Shown here: positions 28,201 through 39,400 of the stretch, one piece after another
How the letters are laid out: every line of letters starts with the position of its first letter
Numbering within the stretch: position 1 is the stretch's first letter
Origin: Porphyridium purpureum
Taxonomy: Eukaryota; Rhodophyta; Bangiophyceae; Porphyridiales; Porphyridiaceae
Assembly (NCBI GenBank): GCA_008690995.1
Contig: VRMN01000001.1
Coordinates: forward strand, 4,588,001 to 4,652,000
Direction: 5' to 3'
Length of the DNA: 64,000 nucleotides
Notes under the pieces: model-generated
What the model saw: only the letters and a program-made list of their open reading frames with translations
The model's database searches: none
What the model was told of the DNA's origin: nothing
Made by a program: the position numbers and the translations under genes

Positions 28201-29553
28201 CGGTTCAAGTGTCGACTTGTCGCAAAAGGTTTCACTCAGAAACCTGGTTTGGACTACGACGAAGTGTTCAGCCCTGTTGTGCGACACAACACTATTCGAA
28301 CGGTCCTGGCAGTAGCAGCTGCAAGAAAGTTGAAAATTCGACTTTTCGATGTGGTGACTGCGTTTCTCAATGGAGAACTTCATGAAGAAATTTTCATGGA
28401 ACAGCCTCCTGGATTCGTACATGAAGGAGGAAAAGTCCTGAAACTGCGTAAAGCAATCTATGGATTGAAGCAGGCATCTCGAGCTTGGAATCAAGTTCTT
28501 GTGCAAGCACTTAAAGAAATCAATTTTTCCGAAAGTACGGCAGATCCTTGTCTGTTTTCTAAGGGTCCAAATGGTCCGTATATCATGATTTACGTCGATG
28601 ACTTGGTCTTCATAGGTGAAGACGAAGTTACTTCAAATGAAGTGCTTCTGCATTTGCAAGGCAAGTTTGAAGTCAGGGATCTTGGGCAAGTGGTCAAGCA
28701 AAAATTTGCCGGCTACACTCTTGATTATGATCAAAGGAATGGCATTATCAGACTTAATCAAAGCTTGTATGTCCAAACCATCCTGGAAAGGTTCGGAATG
28801 GAATCGGCGAATCCAAGGAAGCTTCCCATGGAAAAGGATACGAAGTGGTATACTGCTACTGCAGAACCATGCAAGATGCCTTACATGGAACTCGTGGGAG
28901 CACTAATGTATTTGTGCACTTGCACGCGTCCGGATATTTCCTTCGCCGTGGGAGTGCTTGCACGATCAATGGCAAATGCCAATGAATCCCATTGGAATGC
29001 GGCAAAGGGAGTGCTGCGATATCTTAAAGGAACCATAAATTATGGTCTCCAATTTAGCTCAAATGGCAACTCCGACCTAATTGGTTACGTTGATTCAGAC
29101 TATGCTAGTGATCTTCGAACGCGAAGGTCAACCACCGGATATGCTTTCACGATCAATGGATCAGTTGTCTCCTGGAAATCCAGGCTACAACCAACTGTGG
29201 CGCTGTCCACAACCGAAGCAGAGTACATGGCTCTCTCGGATGCATGTAAAGAAGCCCAGTGGTTTCAATATCTCATGGAATTCCTAGGATTCAAGTCGAA
29301 ATCGATTCCAATGTTTTGTGACAATGATGCTGCACTGAAACTGAGTGAGAACCCGATTGTGCACGAAAGGTCGAAGCACATTGACGTGAGAAAGCACTAT
29401 GCTCGCGAATGTCAGCAACGGGGAATAGTCAAGGCTATTTACATTCGCACATCAGATCAGGCAGCAGATTTCCTAACCAAAGTGGTTCCTCGAGAAATGT
29501 TTTTGAAATGCAAAACCTTATTGGGTGTTGCTTGTCTTGAAAATTCGAGATAG
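25276..29553 (+). CDS. Copia gag-pol polyprotein, copy 1
   Basis: A single 1425-residue frame. Parts in order: gag-type region (about 1-230), CCHC zinc knuckle (about 247-260), aspartic protease (active site about 382), integrase with its HHCC region and catalytic core (about 500-700), reverse transcriptase with the YVDD box (about 1106-1109), and RNase H (about 1280-1420). Gag and pol are in one frame, as in many Ty1/copia elements. A second in-frame ATG five codons downstream of the first may be the real start, because the first lies in the primer-binding site. Gag is GC-rich and pol AT-rich, with the switch near 26300-26400. Confidence 0.95.
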   Translation: MSLDAMAFTFDASKLSALANGVEKFNGENYDIWARRTKLALRVVKLWPVVAGMVVRPSSSSRATTGMTAEEWDDADLAGQFFLSGVLENRYDRLVRDKSSADGWSAVANYAHDQLSAQKFAFRMALERIVQNKNEAMAEYLDRGIGLWDKLVSIGEQVPEDHVVRYLVIGLRKEFQGSKDYLLHSAPTVSAARLQLLQLEAGKALERTLADEPPPIAMAVSQRPQQQQRDRSAGVVKTALVKENLKCGYCHKVGHETKRCFKRKNDLRDKAAGASGAADPEAVKRGIGKPNARVNVVQVKTKVTKPPAPAAKAAIEPGWMSWEAYANSVAGRGVVPKGPSLDIRMISPPATPAPINKATTSIYAICVSVVPHKHKSHKWMFDSGSDRHITWDRSILMNERPSDESLVTVANGEHVEVSLMGDVMLKTIIQDKFNDLRLENVLLIESTPINLLSTKVAARKGCVFKHDDSSSVLHFGSDGPVLAVGDGDLMIKLSAARINAITASNKFELFHRRLGHPGLAGLKNTQNCVQGIPADLKVPDEYHCVICQKAKGTRTPFKKRKLNSISAVPGEVLHTDVCGPLTPSSFDDHRYFLVVVDECSSLSVVHLLERKSEAGEMLLRTLKYLETTLGAKAKRVRSDKGGEFASLYVQRHLQDSGITWENTSAYTPELNGMAERMNRTLLEKVRSLLFDSNLPLENWSNALLTANYLRNRISNNRGKTPIEIAFRQRPDLSNLRIYGSRAFVHIPKQLRGKLETRSAIGCLVGYGNVHSVYRILLSDGTVVESRNVTFDESVVGIDVHEHEIHDSEYFSNFDKIVEELFPKDFSKSFDEKSQIASKNFETDSTRQMDDRSQEYSISNEIGETFLEKVQNNSKDLGFQKAPNGNFGNTEDDESQDSGYVANQFVGIISTVSEPRSVEEALKGDFSEQWLEALNRELESLTGKCTWELVDRPQDRIPVRCKWVFKIKYNVNGQIDRFKCRLVAKGFTQKPGLDYDEVFSPVVRHNTIRTVLAVAAARKLKIRLFDVVTAFLNGELHEEIFMEQPPGFVHEGGKVLKLRKAIYGLKQASRAWNQVLVQALKEINFSESTADPCLFSKGPNGPYIMIYVDDLVFIGEDEVTSNEVLLHLQGKFEVRDLGQVVKQKFAGYTLDYDQRNGIIRLNQSLYVQTILERFGMESANPRKLPMEKDTKWYTATAEPCKMPYMELVGALMYLCTCTRPDISFAVGVLARSMANANESHWNAAKGVLRYLKGTINYGLQFSSNGNSDLIGYVDSDYASDLRTRRSTTGYAFTINGSVVSWKSRLQPTVALSTTEAEYMALSDACKEAQWFQYLMEFLGFKSKSIPMFCDNDAALKLSENPIVHERSKHIDVRKHYARECQQRGIVKAIYIRTSDQAADFLTKVVPREMFLKCKTLLGVACLENSR

Positions 29554-29592
29554 AGGTGGAAGGCATGACGAAAAGTTGTCGCTGCGTGGGAG

Positions 29593-29917
29593 TGTTATGA
29601 ATCCAGGGTTTCGGTAGATTCCCTCCCCAGGTAAAGTAGTAATACCATGGGGAATGTTTCAGCTCCAACTTTCTGTATTTCTCCAACTTTCTGTATTTCT
29701 CCAACTTATAGTAAATAAGGGTTTTTGCCCTGGAGGTACAGTTGGCAATCTCACTAGTGAAAGCACTACGATTGCCTATATGAAGAGCTTAGCGATGGCC
29801 GAGGCTCGGAGTCCCCGGATGACGAAGGTAAGGTTAGTTGCAAGGGCGACGAAGGGGACACGCAACTGCGTTAGTGACAAGTCACAAAGACTCCCCGATA
29901 CATCAGACCTTTTAATA
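29593..29917 (+). repeat. 3' LTR, copia copy 1
   Basis: 325 bp, the same as the 5' LTR. It is preceded by a short purine run (GTGGGAG) that would serve as polypurine tract and followed by the target duplication TTTCC. Confidence 0.95.
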
Positions 29918-29922
29918 TTTCC

Positions 29923-30284
29923 GGCCTTATATTCAAGGTCACTGGCATCTGCGATGTACACTACGAGCGCACCAAGATTTGGATTATGCGCAAATAGAAT
30001 CCCTAACTTGTGGGAGTTCTGAAGTGAACGTCTATGCCTTCAGTTAAATCACGAAACCAATGAATTTGCACGCACACGTGCAAACCTAGGGTGTGTTGAA
30101 CATATATGTGAGCGCTCAAGAGTTATTATACTCTCTTCTGAAGTTCTCAATAGACTACCATAATTAGAGAGAAAGTTCTTTCTACTCAATTTTTATTGAG
30201 ATACGCCTTTCTATACGGTGCTGCTGCAAAAGCCACCGAAATATATGATACCACAGAATAATCTTGGAAGAAGAGTCTGACGCC
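29923..30284. other. Spacer between copia copies 1 and 2
   Basis: About 360 bases of AT-rich DNA without open frames or recognised features. It is host or old repeat sequence into which the elements inserted. Confidence 0.6.
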
Positions 30285-30289
30285 GTGAC

Positions 30290-30614
30290 TGTTATGAATC
30301 CAGGGTTTCGGTAGATTCCCTCCCCAGGTAAAGTAGTAATACCATGGGGAATGTTTCAGCTCCAACTTTCTGTATTTCTCCAACTTTCTGTATTTCTCCA
30401 ACTTATAGTAAATAAGGGTTTTTGCCCTGGAGGTACAGTTGGCAATCTCACTAGTGAAAGCACTACGATTGCCTATATGAAGAGCTTAGCGATGGCCGAG
30501 GCTCGGAGTCCCCGGATGACGAAGGTAAGGTTAGTTGCAAGGGCGACGAAGGGGACACGCAACTGCGTTAGTGACAAGTCACAAAGACTCCCCGATACAT
30601 CAGACCTTTTAATA
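30290..30614 (+). repeat. 5' LTR, copia copy 2
   Basis: 325 bp, TGTTATG to TTTTAATA, with the same internal 18-bp repeats, TATA-like box and GTACAGT word as copy 1. It is followed by the initiator tRNA-Met-type primer-binding site. Confidence 0.95.
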
Positions 30615-30618
30615 GGTT

Positions 30619-33600
30619 ATGAGCCCAGACGCGATGGCGTTTACGTTTGATGCGTCGAAGCTGTCCGCGCTTGCGAACGGCGTGGAAAAGTTCAATGGCG
30701 AGAATTACGACATTTGGGCACGCCGCACGAAGCTCGCGTTGCGTGTGGTGAAGCTGTGGCCCGTCGTTGCGGGGATGGTCGTTCGCCCATCGTCGTCGTC
30801 GCGTGCAACTACCGGGATGACGGCAGAAGAGTGGGACGATGCGGACCTGGCGGGACAGTTCTTTCTGTCCGGGGTCTTGGAGAACAGGTACGACCGTCTC
30901 GTCCGCGATAAGTCGTCGGCGGACGGTTGGTCCGCGGTGGCGAATTATGCGCACGATCAACTGTCGGCGCAGAAGTTCGCGTTTCGCATGGCGCTGGAGC
31001 GCATTGTCCAGAACAAGAACGAGGCAATGGCCGAGTACTTGGATCGCGGAATCGGTCTGTGGGACAAGCTTGTCTCGATCGGTGAGCAAGTTCCCGAGGA
31101 CCATGTCGTGCGTTATCTGGTGATCGGGCTCCGCAAAGAGTTTCAGGGGTCGAAGGACTACCTGCTGCATTCGGCGCCCACGGTCTCCGCAGCTCGGCTG
31201 CAACTGCTCCAGCTGGAGGCCGGAAAAGCGCTCGAGCGCACGTTGGCAGATGAGCCCCCGCCCATCGCAATGGCGGTGTCCCAGCGTCCGCAGCAACAGC
31301 AGCGTGATCGCTCAGCGGGTGTCGTGAAGACGGCACTCGTCAAGGAGAACCTGAAGTGTGGCTACTGCCACAAGGTTGGGCACGAGACGAAGCGTTGCTT
31401 TAAGCGCAAGAATGACTTGCGCGACAAGGCTGCTGGTGCGAGTGGCGCAGCAGACCCGGAGGCAGTGAAACGCGGCATCGGAAAGCCGAATGCGCGGGTG
31501 AATGTGGTTCAGGTAAAAACCAAGGTGACGAAACCACCGGCTCCGGCGGCAAAGGCAGCCATTGAGCCAGGTTGGATGTCGTGGGAGGCCTACGCGAATA
31601 GCGTTGCGGGAAGGGGCGTGGTGCCAAAAGGCCCTTCTCTGGATATCCGCATGATTAGCCCCCCAGCGACCCCTGCACCAATCAATAAAGCCACCACTTC
31701 CATCTATGCCATCTGTGTCTCTGTTGTGCCCCACAAGCACAAGTCGCACAAATGGATGTTCGATTCTGGATCGGACAGACATATCACTTGGGATAGGTCT
31801 ATTCTAATGAATGAAAGACCTTCTGATGAATCACTTGTTACTGTTGCCAACGGGGAACATGTTGAAGTTTCATTGATGGGTGATGTCATGCTCAAAACAA
31901 TTATTCAAGACAAGTTTAATGACTTGCGTCTTGAAAATGTTTTGTTGATCGAAAGCACACCCATAAATCTCCTTTCGACAAAGGTCGCAGCGAGAAAGGG
32001 CTGTGTCTTCAAACACGATGATAGTTCATCTGTTTTGCATTTTGGGTCAGATGGGCCCGTCCTAGCGGTTGGGGATGGTGATTTAATGATCAAACTATCC
32101 GCCGCTAGAATAAATGCAATCACAGCTTCAAATAAGTTTGAGCTATTTCACCGTCGACTTGGTCATCCTGGACTTGCTGGTCTGAAAAATACGCAAAATT
32201 GTGTACAGGGAATTCCCGCGGACTTAAAAGTTCCGGATGAATACCATTGTGTGATTTGCCAAAAGGCAAAGGGAACACGAACTCCCTTTAAGAAGCGGAA
32301 ATTGAATTCCATTTCGGCGGTTCCGGGAGAAGTCCTTCATACTGATGTATGCGGACCACTCACTCCTTCGAGTTTTGACGACCATCGATATTTTCTAGTT
32401 GTCGTCGACGAATGCTCAAGTTTGAGTGTCGTCCACTTGCTCGAGCGAAAAAGTGAAGCGGGTGAAATGTTACTGCGCACACTTAAATATCTCGAAACGA
32501 CTCTTGGTGCAAAGGCAAAAAGAGTTCGGTCCGACAAAGGTGGCGAATTCGCAAGCCTTTATGTGCAAAGGCATCTCCAAGACTCTGGAATTACTTGGGA
32601 AAATACCTCTGCTTACACGCCAGAACTTAATGGTATGGCTGAACGCATGAATCGGACATTACTCGAAAAGGTTCGAAGCTTATTGTTTGATAGTAATCTA
32701 CCTTTGGAAAATTGGAGTAATGCTTTGTTGACTGCGAATTATTTGCGAAATCGCATTTCAAATAATCGCGGGAAAACGCCGATAGAAATTGCATTCAGGC
32801 AAAGGCCAGATCTCAGCAATCTCAGAATCTACGGATCGAGAGCGTTTGTTCATATTCCTAAGCAATTGCGAGGAAAACTAGAAACAAGATCTGCAATTGG
32901 ATGCTTGGTCGGTTATGGAAATGTCCATTCCGTTTATCGCATTCTTCTATCGGATGGCACGGTCGTTGAAAGTCGAAATGTCACTTTCGATGAGTCTGTC
33001 GTTGGAATAGATGTTCATGAACATGAAATCCACGATTCGGAATATTTTTCCAACTTCGATAAAATTGTCGAAGAGTTGTTTCCAAAAGATTTCTCGAAGT
33101 CGTTTGATGAAAAGTCTCAAATCGCGTCAAAAAATTTTGAAACAGATTCCACTCGACAAATGGATGATCGCAGTCAGGAATATTCTATTTCAAATGAAAT
33201 CGGAGAAACGTTTCTGGAAAAAGTTCAGAATAATTCGAAAGATTTAGGGTTCCAAAAAGCTCCAAATGGAAACTTTGGGAATACTGAGGATGACGAAAGT
33301 CAAGACAGTGGATATGTCGCAAATCAATTCGTTGGAATAATTTCCACCGTTTCTGAACCTCGGTCAGTCGAAGAAGCACTAAAGGGTGACTTCTCTGAGC
33401 AATGGCTGGAAGCTCTGAATAGAGAATTGGAATCTCTCACTGGCAACTGCACGTGGGAGCTCGTCGATCGTCCACAGGACCGAATTCCTGTCAGATGCAA
33501 ATGGGTTTTTAAGATCAAATATAATGTCAACGGACAAATTGATCGGTTCAAGTGTCGACTTGTCGCAAAAGGTTTCACTCAGAAACCTGGTTTGGACTAC

Positions 33601-34896
33601 GACGAAGTGTTCAGCCCTGTTGTGCGACACAACACTATTCGAACGGTCCTGGCAGTAGCAGCTGCAAGAAAGTTGAAAATTCGACTTTTCGATGTGGTGA
33701 CTGCGTTTCTCAATGGAGAACTTCATGAAGAAATTTTCATGGAACAGCCTCCTGGATTCGTACATGAAGGAGGAAAAGTCCTGAAACTGCGTAAAGCAAT
33801 CTATGGATTGAAGCAGGCATCTCGAGCTTGGAATCAAGTTCTTGTGCAAGCACTTAAAGAAATCAATTTTTCCGAAAGTACGGCAGATCCTTGTCTGTTT
33901 TCTAAGGGTCCAAATGGTCCGTATATCATGATTTACGTCGATGACTTGGTCTTCATAGGTGAAGACGAAGTTACTTCAAATGAAGTGCTTCTGCATTTGC
34001 AAGGCAAGTTTGAAGTCAGGGATCTTGGGCAAGTGGTCAAGCAAAAATTTGCCGGCTACACTCTTGATTATGATCAAAGGAATGGCATTATCAGACTTAA
34101 TCAAAGCTTGTATGTCCAAACCATCCTGGAAAGGTTCGGAATGGAATCGGCGAATCCAAGGAAGCTTCCCATGGAAAAGGATACGAAGTGGTATACTGCT
34201 ACTGCAGAACCATGCAAGATGCCTTACATGGAACTCGTGGGAGCACTAATGTATTTGTGCACTTGCACGCGTCCGGATATTTCCTTCGCCGTGGGAGTGC
34301 TTGCACGATCAATGGCAAATGCCAATGAATCCCATTGGAATGCGGCAAAGGGAGTGCTGCGATATCTTAAAGGAACCATAAATTATGGTCTCCAATTTAG
34401 CTCAAATGGCAACTCCGACCTAATTGGTTACGTTGATTCAGACTATGCTAGTGATCTTCGAACGCGAAGGTCAACCACCGGATATGCTTTCACGATCAAT
34501 GGATCAGTTGTCTCCTGGAAATCCAGGCTACAACCAACTGTGGCGCTGTCCACAACCGAAGCAGAGTACATGGCTCTCTCGGATGCATGTAAAGAAGCCC
34601 AGTGGTTTCAATATCTCATGGAATTCCTAGGATTCAAGTCGAAATCGATTCCAATGTTTTGTGACAATGATGCTGCACTGAAACTGAGTGAGAACCCGAT
34701 TGTGCACGAAAGGTCGAAGCACATTGACGTGAGAAAGCACTATGCTCGCGAATGTCAGCAACGGGGAATAGTCAAGGCTATTTACATTCGCACATCAGAT
34801 CAGGCAGCAGATTTCCTAACCAAAGTGGTTCCTCGAGAAATGTTTTTGAAATGCAAAACCTTATTGGGTGTTGCTTGTCTTGAAAATTCGAGATAG
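30619..34896 (+). CDS. Copia gag-pol polyprotein, copy 2
   Basis: A 1425-residue single frame almost identical to copy 1, with the same gag, zinc knuckle, protease, integrase, reverse transcriptase and RNase H order. Confidence 0.95.
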   Translation: MSPDAMAFTFDASKLSALANGVEKFNGENYDIWARRTKLALRVVKLWPVVAGMVVRPSSSSRATTGMTAEEWDDADLAGQFFLSGVLENRYDRLVRDKSSADGWSAVANYAHDQLSAQKFAFRMALERIVQNKNEAMAEYLDRGIGLWDKLVSIGEQVPEDHVVRYLVIGLRKEFQGSKDYLLHSAPTVSAARLQLLQLEAGKALERTLADEPPPIAMAVSQRPQQQQRDRSAGVVKTALVKENLKCGYCHKVGHETKRCFKRKNDLRDKAAGASGAADPEAVKRGIGKPNARVNVVQVKTKVTKPPAPAAKAAIEPGWMSWEAYANSVAGRGVVPKGPSLDIRMISPPATPAPINKATTSIYAICVSVVPHKHKSHKWMFDSGSDRHITWDRSILMNERPSDESLVTVANGEHVEVSLMGDVMLKTIIQDKFNDLRLENVLLIESTPINLLSTKVAARKGCVFKHDDSSSVLHFGSDGPVLAVGDGDLMIKLSAARINAITASNKFELFHRRLGHPGLAGLKNTQNCVQGIPADLKVPDEYHCVICQKAKGTRTPFKKRKLNSISAVPGEVLHTDVCGPLTPSSFDDHRYFLVVVDECSSLSVVHLLERKSEAGEMLLRTLKYLETTLGAKAKRVRSDKGGEFASLYVQRHLQDSGITWENTSAYTPELNGMAERMNRTLLEKVRSLLFDSNLPLENWSNALLTANYLRNRISNNRGKTPIEIAFRQRPDLSNLRIYGSRAFVHIPKQLRGKLETRSAIGCLVGYGNVHSVYRILLSDGTVVESRNVTFDESVVGIDVHEHEIHDSEYFSNFDKIVEELFPKDFSKSFDEKSQIASKNFETDSTRQMDDRSQEYSISNEIGETFLEKVQNNSKDLGFQKAPNGNFGNTEDDESQDSGYVANQFVGIISTVSEPRSVEEALKGDFSEQWLEALNRELESLTGNCTWELVDRPQDRIPVRCKWVFKIKYNVNGQIDRFKCRLVAKGFTQKPGLDYDEVFSPVVRHNTIRTVLAVAAARKLKIRLFDVVTAFLNGELHEEIFMEQPPGFVHEGGKVLKLRKAIYGLKQASRAWNQVLVQALKEINFSESTADPCLFSKGPNGPYIMIYVDDLVFIGEDEVTSNEVLLHLQGKFEVRDLGQVVKQKFAGYTLDYDQRNGIIRLNQSLYVQTILERFGMESANPRKLPMEKDTKWYTATAEPCKMPYMELVGALMYLCTCTRPDISFAVGVLARSMANANESHWNAAKGVLRYLKGTINYGLQFSSNGNSDLIGYVDSDYASDLRTRRSTTGYAFTINGSVVSWKSRLQPTVALSTTEAEYMALSDACKEAQWFQYLMEFLGFKSKSIPMFCDNDAALKLSENPIVHERSKHIDVRKHYARECQQRGIVKAIYIRTSDQAADFLTKVVPREMFLKCKTLLGVACLENSR

Positions 34897-34935
34897 AGGT
34901 GGAAGGCATGACGAAAAGTTGTCGCTGCGTGGGAG

Positions 34936-35260
34936 TGTTATGAATCCAGGGTTTCGGTAGATTCCCTCCCCAGGTAAAGTAGTAATACCATGGGGAATGT
35001 TTCAGCTCCAACTTTCTGTATTTCTCCAACTTTCTGTATTTCTCCAACTTATAGTAAATAAGGGTTTTTGCCCTGGAGGTACAGTTGGCAATCTCACTAG
35101 TGAAAGCACTACGATTGCCTATATGAAGAGCTTAGCGATGGCCGAGGCTCGGAGTCCCCGGATGACGAAGGTAAGGTTAGTTGCAAGGGCGACGAAGGGG
35201 ACACGCAACTGCGTTAGTGACAAGTCACAAAGACTCCCCGATACATCAGACCTTTTAATA
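34936..35260 (+). repeat. 3' LTR, copia copy 2
   Basis: 325 bp, matching the 5' LTR by eye, followed by the target duplication GTGAC. Confidence 0.95.
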
Positions 35261-35265
35261 GTGAC

Positions 35266-36148
35266 TACCTCCGAAGTCGAGCATGTCATAAAAATGGTAC
35301 GTATCTCACTATATCTGCAATAATTGTCTAACCAGAGACGAGGACCCAAAATATGCTTTTGCATTGCATGAAGTCAGGATTGAGATTTTTCGAGATCGAT
35401 TACAATGATATTCTTTGAAAGAATCATTTGCAGAACTACGGTTCCGAATCCGGTGATACCTCTTCGCCTTTCGTCTTACGAGACGAGACAGTAAAATAAT
35501 CTGCACAACATGGGCACCCTAATTTTGCGCTTTGAATTTCATTAAGAACTAGGCTATATCCTCTTCAGAAACACGTATTTACAGATTGATTTCCAGCCAT
35601 ACATTGACAGGTTTGATGAGGATGTAAAAATCCGGGATTCTCTTTCACGTTCCATTTGAAGAATGGCTCCGAGCGTGTGAGGATTGCCGTAGGATTATTC
35701 AGCTCATGTTGATCCGGCCAAACCCTGGCCTCTAATAATTTCGGTGACTGCACGAGGCACCTCGCAGGAAGCGTGTACAGCACTACTTTGTGAAGTGAGC
35801 AGACCTCATTTGTCCTGCAAGCTGACATGGTTTTAAATTTTCACTGCTGTTTTAAAAGTATCCAAACAAAATACCGAACGCACCCTTCTCTTTCGAACGA
35901 GTATTGGAAGTGTTGCCGTAGAAAATGTTTCCGTTCAATTGTTTTTCTTCAATGTTTTGGATCTTCTGATTCTTAGTGGTCATTTTACATTGCGACCCAC
36001 AGCAGGCATTCCAATGTCTACATCATATGTCTTGTTGGCTGAATAAGGTCAAACTAGAATGAACAGTGGATAGCATGGATGAAAGTGTGTATGTTCATGT
36101 TTTCTTGAAAATGCGCTTCATTTTACCGTAGAGGTAGTAGTTGGGGCC
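35266..36148. other. Spacer between copia copies 2 and 3
   Basis: About 880 bases of AT-rich DNA with only short frames and no recognised gene, RNA or repeat. Confidence 0.6.
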
Positions 36149-36153
36149 CAAAG

Positions 36154-36478
36154 TGTTATGAATCCAGGGTTTCGGTAGATTCCCTCCCCAGGTAAAGTAG
36201 TAATACCATGGGGAATGTTTCAGCTCCAACTTTCTGTATTTCTCCAACTTTCTGTATTTCTCCAACTTATAGTAAATAAGGGTTTTTGCCCTGGAGGTAC
36301 AGTTGGCAATCTCACTAGTGAAAGCACTACGATTGCCTATATGAAGAGCTTAGCGATGGCCGAGGCTCGGAGTCCCCGGATGACGAAGGTAAGGTTAGTT
36401 GCAAGGGCGACGAAGGGGACACGCAACTGCGTTAGTGACGAGTCACAAAGACTCCCCGATACATCAGACCTTTTAATA
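36154..36478 (+). repeat. 5' LTR, copia copy 3
   Basis: 325 bp with the same internal repeats and motif words as the other copies. It carries the variant private to this copy. Confidence 0.95.
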
Positions 36479-36482
36479 GGTT

Positions 36483-39400
36483 ATGAGCCCAGACGCGATG
36501 GCGTTTACGTTTGATGCGTCGAAGCTGTCCGCGCTTGCGAACGGCGTGGAAAAGTTCAATGGCGAGAATTACGACATTTGGGCACGCCGCACGAAGCTCG
36601 CGTTGCGTGTGGTGAAGCTGTGGCCCGTCGTTGCGGGGATGGTCGTTCGCCCATCGTCGTCGTCGCGTGCAACTACCGGGATGACGGCAGAAGAGTGGGA
36701 CGATGCGGACCTGGCGGGACAGTTCTTTCTGTCCGGGGTCTTGGAGAACAGGTACGACCGTCTCGTCCGCGATAAGTCGTCGGCGGACGGTTGGTCCGCG
36801 GTGGCGAATTATGCGCACGATCAACTGTCGGCGCAGAAGTTCGCGTTTCGCATGGCGCTGGAGCGCATTGTCCAGAACAAGAACGAGGCAATGGCCGAGT
36901 ACTTGGATCGCGGAATCGGTCTGTGGGACAAGCTTGTCTCGATCGGTGAGCAAGTTCCCGAGGACCATGTCGTGCGTTATCTGGTGATCGGGCTCCGCAA
37001 AGAGTTTCAGGGGTCGAAGGACTACCTGCTGCATTCGGCGCCCACGGTCTCCGCAGCTCGGCTGCAACTGCTCCAGCTGGAGGCCGGAAAAGCGCTCGAG
37101 CGCACGTTGGCAGATGAGCCCCCGCCCATCGCAATGGCGGTGTCCCAGCGTCCGCAGCAACAGCAGCGTGATCGCTCAGCGGGTGTCGTGAAGACGGCAC
37201 TCGTCAAGGAGAACCTGAAGTGTGGCTACTGCCACAAGGTTGGGCACGAGACGAAGCGTTGCTTTAAGCGCAAGAATGACTTGCGCGACAAGGCTGCTGG
37301 TGCGAGTGGCGCAGCAGACCCGGAGGCAGTGAAACGCGGCATCGGAAAGCCGAATGCGCGGGTGAATGTGGTTCAGGTAAAAACCAAGGTGACGAAACCA
37401 CCGGCTCCGGCGGCAAAGGCAGCCATTGAGCCAGGTTGGATGTCGTGGGAGGCCTACGCGAATAGCGTTGCGGGAAGGGGCGTGGTGCCAAAAGGCCCTT
37501 CTCTGGATATCCGCATGATTAGCCCCCCAGCGACCCCTGCACCAATCAATAAAGCCACCACTTCCATCTATGCCATCTGTGTCTCTGTTGTGCCCCACAA
37601 GCACAAGTCGCACAAATGGATGTTCGATTCTGGATCGGACAGACATATCACTTGGGATAGGTCTATTCTAATGAATGAAAGACCTTCTGATGAATCACTT
37701 GTTACTGTTGCCAACGGGGAACATGTTGAAGTTTCATTGATGGGTGATGTCATGCTCAAAACAATTATTCAAGACAAGTTTAATGACTTGCGTCTTGAAA
37801 ATGTTTTGTTGATCGAAAGCACACCCATAAATCTCCTTTCGACAAAGGTCGCAGCGAGAAAGGGCTGTGTCTTCAAACACGATGATAGTTCATCTGTTTT
37901 GCATTTTGGGTCAGATGGGCCCGTCCTAGCGGTTGGGGATGGTGATTTAATGATCAAACTATCCGCCGCTAGAATAAATGCAATCACAGCTTCAAATAAG
38001 TTTGAGCTATTTCACCGTCGACTTGGTCATCCTGGACTTGCTGGTCTGAAAAATACGCAAAATTGTGTACAGGGAATTCCCGCGGACTTAAAAGTTCCGG
38101 ATGAATACCATTGTGTGATTTGCCAAAAGGCAAAGGGAACACGAACTCCCTTTAAGAAGCGGAAATTGAATTCCATTTCGGCGGTTCCGGGAGAAGTCCT
38201 TCATACTGATGTATGCGGACCACTCACTCCTTCGAGTTTTGACGACCATCGATATTTTCTAGTTGTCGTCGACGAATGCTCAAGTTTGAGTGTCGTCCAC
38301 TTGCTCGAGCGAAAAAGTGAAGCGGGTGAAATGTTACTGCGCACACTTAAATATCTCGAAACGACTCTTGGTGCAAAGGCAAAAAGAGTTCGGTCCGACA
38401 AAGGTGGCGAATTCGCAAGCCTTTATGTGCAAAGGCATCTCGAAGACTCTGGAATTACTTGGGAAAATACCTCTGCTTACACGCCAGAACTTAATGGTAT
38501 GGCTGAACGCATGAATCGGACATTACTCGAAAAGGTTCGAAGCTTATTGTTTGATAGTAATCTACCTTTGGAAAATTGGAGTAATGCTTTGTTGACTGCG
38601 AATTATTTGCGAAATCGCATTTCAAATAATCGCGGGAAAACGCCGATAGAAATTGCATTCAGGCAAAGGCCAGATCTCAGCAATCTCAGAATCTACGGAT
38701 CGAGAGCGTTTGTTCATATTCCTAAGCAATTGCGAGGAAAACTAGAAACAAGATCTGCAATTGGATGCTTGGTCGGTTATGGAAATGTCCATTCCGTTTA
38801 TCGCATTCTTCTATCGGATGGCACGGTCGTTGAAAGTCGAAATGTCACTTTCGATGAGTCTGTCGTTGGAATAGATGTTCATGAACATGAAATCCACGAT
38901 TCGGAATATTTTTCCAACTTCGATAAAATTGTCGAAGAGTTGTTTCCAAAAGATTTCTCGAAGTCGTTTGATGAAAAGTCTCAAATCGCGTCAAAAAATT
39001 TTGAAACAGATTCCACTCGACAAATGGATGATCGCAGTCAGGAATATTCTATTTCAAATGAAATCGGAGAAACGTTTCTGGAAAAAGTTCAGAATAATTC
39101 GAAAGATTTAGGGTTCCAAAAGGCTCCAAATGGAAACTTTGGGAATACTGAGGATGACGAAAGTCAAGACAGTGGATATGTCGCAAATCAATTCGTTGGA
39201 ATAATTTCCACCGTTTCTGAACCTCGGTCAGTCGAAGAAGCACTAAAGGGTGACTTCTCTGAGCAATGGCTGGAAGCTCTGAATAGAGAATTGGAATCTC
39301 TCACTGGCAAATGCACGTGGGAGCTCGTCGATCGTCCACAGGACCGAATTCCTGTCAGATGCAAATGGGTTTTTAAGATCAAATATAATGTCAACGGACA

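Larger units (their letters stand above)
24947..29917 (+). mobile_element. Ty1/copia LTR retrotransposon, copy 1, looks whole
   Basis: A 4971-bp element bounded by 325-bp LTRs and flanked by the 5-bp target duplication TTTCC (24942-24946 and 29918-29922). It has one long gag-pol frame in copia order (gag, protease, integrase, reverse transcriptase, RNase H). The two LTRs look identical by eye and the frame is open throughout, so it appears whole and very young. It has the same length as copies 2 and 3, differing from them by only a few bases. Different flanking duplications show that each copy is an independent insertion, not a segmental duplicate. Confidence 0.96.
30290..35260 (+). mobile_element. 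Ty1/copia LTR retrotransposon, copy 2, looks whole
   Basis: 4971 bp, same orientation and structure as copy 1, flanked by its own target duplication GTGAC (30285-30289 and 35261-35265). The LTRs appear identical to each other. The frame is open throughout, so it appears whole and recent. Confidence 0.96.
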